A stretch of 20,487 nt of DNA from DASPXY01 sp038227745 (GTDB taxonomy: Bacteria > Planctomycetota > Planctomycetia > Gemmatales > Gemmataceae). Made by a program: the position numbers and the translations under genes. The notes beneath the pieces were generated by a model that was not told where the DNA came from, ran no database searches, and saw nothing but the letters and a program-made list of their open reading frames with translations. The stretch is taken from the NCBI GenBank assembly GCA_038227745.1, contig JBBRPS010000065.1, positions 1 through 20,487 of the forward strand, written 5' to 3'. Position 1 is the stretch's first letter, and each line of letters starts with the position of its first letter. This document shows positions 18,621 through 20,487 of this stretch, in pieces.

Positions 18621-20441
18621 GTGCAGGCCATCAAGTTCACCTGTCCCCATTGCCAGGCGGTCTTGCGTTCTCCCAAGCCGTTGCCGGATGGTGTGCAGAT
18701 CAAGTGCGTCACCTGTCACAAGCCGTTCAAGGTCCAGTCGGGGATGCAGAGCCAGTCCACCGCGGCCAGCTATGACGGCGGCGACAACAAGCTGCCGGCC
18801 GACACGCTGGACTTTCTGAGCCAGGCGGCCGGCACGTCCGGACCGCGGCCGCTGGGTTCCGTCCGGCGCCCGCGGCGCGGCGTGGGTAGGGTTGTGCTCG
18901 TGTGCGCCTTCCTGGTCCTGCTCCTGGGCGGCGCCGCGGCGGCGGTCCTGTTCCTGCTCAAGGACAGTCCCGCCTCGACCGCGAAAGCAAAGAAAACGCC
19001 CGCGACTACGCAGGTCGCCAGCGGGCAGCCGAAGCCGGCCGTGGCCGTCCCGGAACGTCCCAAGGACAAAACGCCGTCCCGGGACACCCCGCGGGAGCCT
19101 GTCAAGCCGGTCGTCGAGAAGGGGGGGCGTTCGGCGAGTGGGACGAAGCCAGGCGCGGCTGACCCGGTCGATCCGGTGATGCCGCGCAAGAAGGAAAAGA
19201 AGCAAGCGCCGCTCGACCCGGCCAAAATCAATGAGGCGATCGACCGCGGCGTCCGCTATCTCAAGACCCACATCGACCCTTCGGGGAACTGGAAGCCGGA
19301 CGAAAAATTCAATCCAGTGGGCCACGCCGCCCTGCCTGCCCTGGCCCTGCTGGAGTGCAACGTGCCGGCCGGCGACCCTGCCATCCAGGCCGCCGCCCGT
19401 TACGTCCGCAAGCACGCCCTGGGCACCGAAGAAACCTACTGCCTCGGCTGTGTCATCCTGTTCCTCGATCGGCTCGACGACCCGGCGGACCGGCCGTTGA
19501 TCCGCCACCTCGCCCTGCGCCTGGCGGCCGGGCAGACGCTCTCGGGGGCGTGGGGTTACAAGTGTCCCGAGCTGAACCTCGCGGAGCGCGGGCAGCTGGA
19601 AATGTTCCTCGAGCAACACCGACCCAAGATCGAGCTGCTCATGGCCATCGTGGCCGACCCCGAGGCGCCGAAGCGGCCGCGACGGGGCGGCGAGAAGCCC
19701 CCGCCGCCAGAGACCAAACCCGCCCCGACACCCCGACCGGCGCGGCTGTCGCCGCGCATGGCCGAACTGCCGGTCGTCAAGCTCCAGAAGCAGCGGGACC
19801 CCGAGCAGTTCCAGCTGAAGCGCGGGGACAACTCGAACACGCAATTCGCCCTCCTGGGCCTGTGGGCCGCCCGCCGGCACGGGATCGCCGCGGACCTGTC
19901 GCTAAAGCTCGCGGCCGAGCATTTCCGGCGGACGCAGAACGGCAACGGCGGCTGGGGCTACGCGACCGGCACGCCGACGAAGAACACCATGACCAGCGTG
20001 GGGCTGTTGAGCCTGGCCCTGGGGCACGGCGCCGCCGCCGAGGTCTTCCAGGCTGCGGCCGCCAAGAACGGCAAACCGCCCCGGCCGCCCATCAACGACC
20101 CCCATATCAAGGAAGCCCTGGACTCGCTGGCCAGCTACCTCGACGGCGGCGAGAAGGAACTCCGCGGTCTGGAGAGCCGGCTCGACCTGTACCTCTTCTG
20201 GGCCATCGAGCGGGTCGGCGTCCTGTACCAGTGCGACACGATCGGCAAGACCGACTGGTATCGCTGGGCCGCTCAGGACATCCTCAAGCGGCAGGCCGCC
20301 GACGGCGGCTGGGAGGACCACTATCACCCGGCCATCGATACCAGTTTCGCGCTGCTGGTCTTGAAGCGCTCGAACCTGGTGCGCGGCCTGACCGAGAGCC
20401 TGCACGGTTACCTCGATCCCTCCCTCCGCCGGGGCCTGTGA
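18621..20441 (+). CDS. Membrane-anchored zinc-ribbon/alpha-toroid repeat protein
   Basis: A 606-residue protein starting at GTG 18621, with AAGGAG at 18609-18614. Domains in order: a zinc-ribbon (MJ0042-like) at 1-35 with Cys8, Cys11, Cys29 and Cys32 (TCPHCQAVL, CVTCHKPF); a linker; a basic stretch RRPRRGVGR leading into one membrane helix (about 91-113); a Lys/Pro/Ala-rich spacer to about 200; then a prenyltransferase/squalene-oxidase-type toroid (NEAIDRGVRYL, NGNGGWGYATG, DGGWEDHYHP). The toroid is interrupted at about 345-385 by a charged, proline-rich insert (RPRRGGEKPPPPETKPAP). Positive residues before the helix place the zinc ribbon in the cytoplasm and the toroid outside. The first toroid repeat resembles that of the protein at 223-1263, so the two are distant paralogues. 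Function unknown. Confidence 0.85.
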   Translation: MQAIKFTCPHCQAVLRSPKPLPDGVQIKCVTCHKPFKVQSGMQSQSTAASYDGGDNKLPADTLDFLSQAAGTSGPRPLGSVRRPRRGVGRVVLVCAFLVLLLGGAAAAVLFLLKDSPASTAKAKKTPATTQVASGQPKPAVAVPERPKDKTPSRDTPREPVKPVVEKGGRSASGTKPGAADPVDPVMPRKKEKKQAPLDPAKINEAIDRGVRYLKTHIDPSGNWKPDEKFNPVGHAALPALALLECNVPAGDPAIQAAARYVRKHALGTEETYCLGCVILFLDRLDDPADRPLIRHLALRLAAGQTLSGAWGYKCPELNLAERGQLEMFLEQHRPKIELLMAIVADPEAPKRPRRGGEKPPPPETKPAPTPRPARLSPRMAELPVVKLQKQRDPEQFQLKRGDNSNTQFALLGLWAARRHGIAADLSLKLAAEHFRRTQNGNGGWGYATGTPTKNTMTSVGLLSLALGHGAAAEVFQAAAAKNGKPPRPPINDPHIKEALDSLASYLDGGEKELRGLESRLDLYLFWAIERVGVLYQCDTIGKTDWYRWAAQDILKRQAADGGWEDHYHPAIDTSFALLVLKRSNLVRGLTESLHGYLDPSLRRGL

Positions 20442-20487
20442 AGCGGGCACCGGCAGCGGGCACGTCCGATGCCAACTCGACGCGGGA

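Overview
This is a very GC-rich window, probably from a planctomycete of the Gemmataceae type. The inference rests on four things: a twin-arginine DUF1501 protein next to a PPC-domain secreted protein, a DUF1080 (3-keto-disaccharide hydrolase) protein, two exported alpha-toroid (prenyltransferase/squalene-oxidase repeat) proteins, and several families of intergenic palindromes of a kind I associate with these genomes. I see no rRNA, tRNA, CRISPR array or transposase.

Layout. Positions 1-203 hold an 83-bp tandem repeat whose units are each long inverted repeats. A secreted alpha-toroid protein follows (223-1263). Positions 1399-8795 form a plus-strand alpha-glucan locus: glgE, a trehalose synthase/maltokinase fusion (treS-mak) and glgB. 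A perfect 34-bp inverted repeat separates glgE from treS-mak, and a 16-bp gap separates treS-mak from glgB. Next comes a less GC-rich hypothetical gene (8847-9497), then a sparse stretch with two small ORFs of uncertain status (9710-9892 minus, 10049-10204 plus). A minus-strand treZ (10164-12005) is divergent from a small protein with PD-(D/E)XK-like motifs (12156-12788). A secreted DUF1080 protein (12894-13637) converges on a minus-strand operon that reads DUF1501 (18282-16957), PPC-domain protein (16885-14738), ltaE-like aldolase (14730-13678). The last gene (18621-20441) is a membrane-anchored zinc-ribbon/alpha-toroid protein.

How the genes work together. GlgE (maltosyl transfer from maltose-1-phosphate), maltokinase (makes maltose-1-phosphate), GlgB (branching) and TreZ (releases trehalose from maltooligosyl-trehalose) all keep their expected catalytic residues. 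The TreS half of the fusion does not. Its nucleophile Asp is Asn208, the neighbouring Arg is Cys206 and the acid/base Glu is Gly250, while most of the rest of the fold is well conserved. The clearest candidate novelty here is therefore a TreS pseudoenzyme fused to an apparently active maltokinase inside an otherwise normal GlgE locus. It implies that maltose is supplied some other way, or that the dead domain is a scaffold or sugar sensor.

A second unusual point is an imperfect inverted repeat (32-nt arm against 41 nt) between the DUF1501 and PPC genes. It would put the PPC ribosome-binding site and GTG start in a hairpin loop, and one arm encodes part of that protein's signal peptide.
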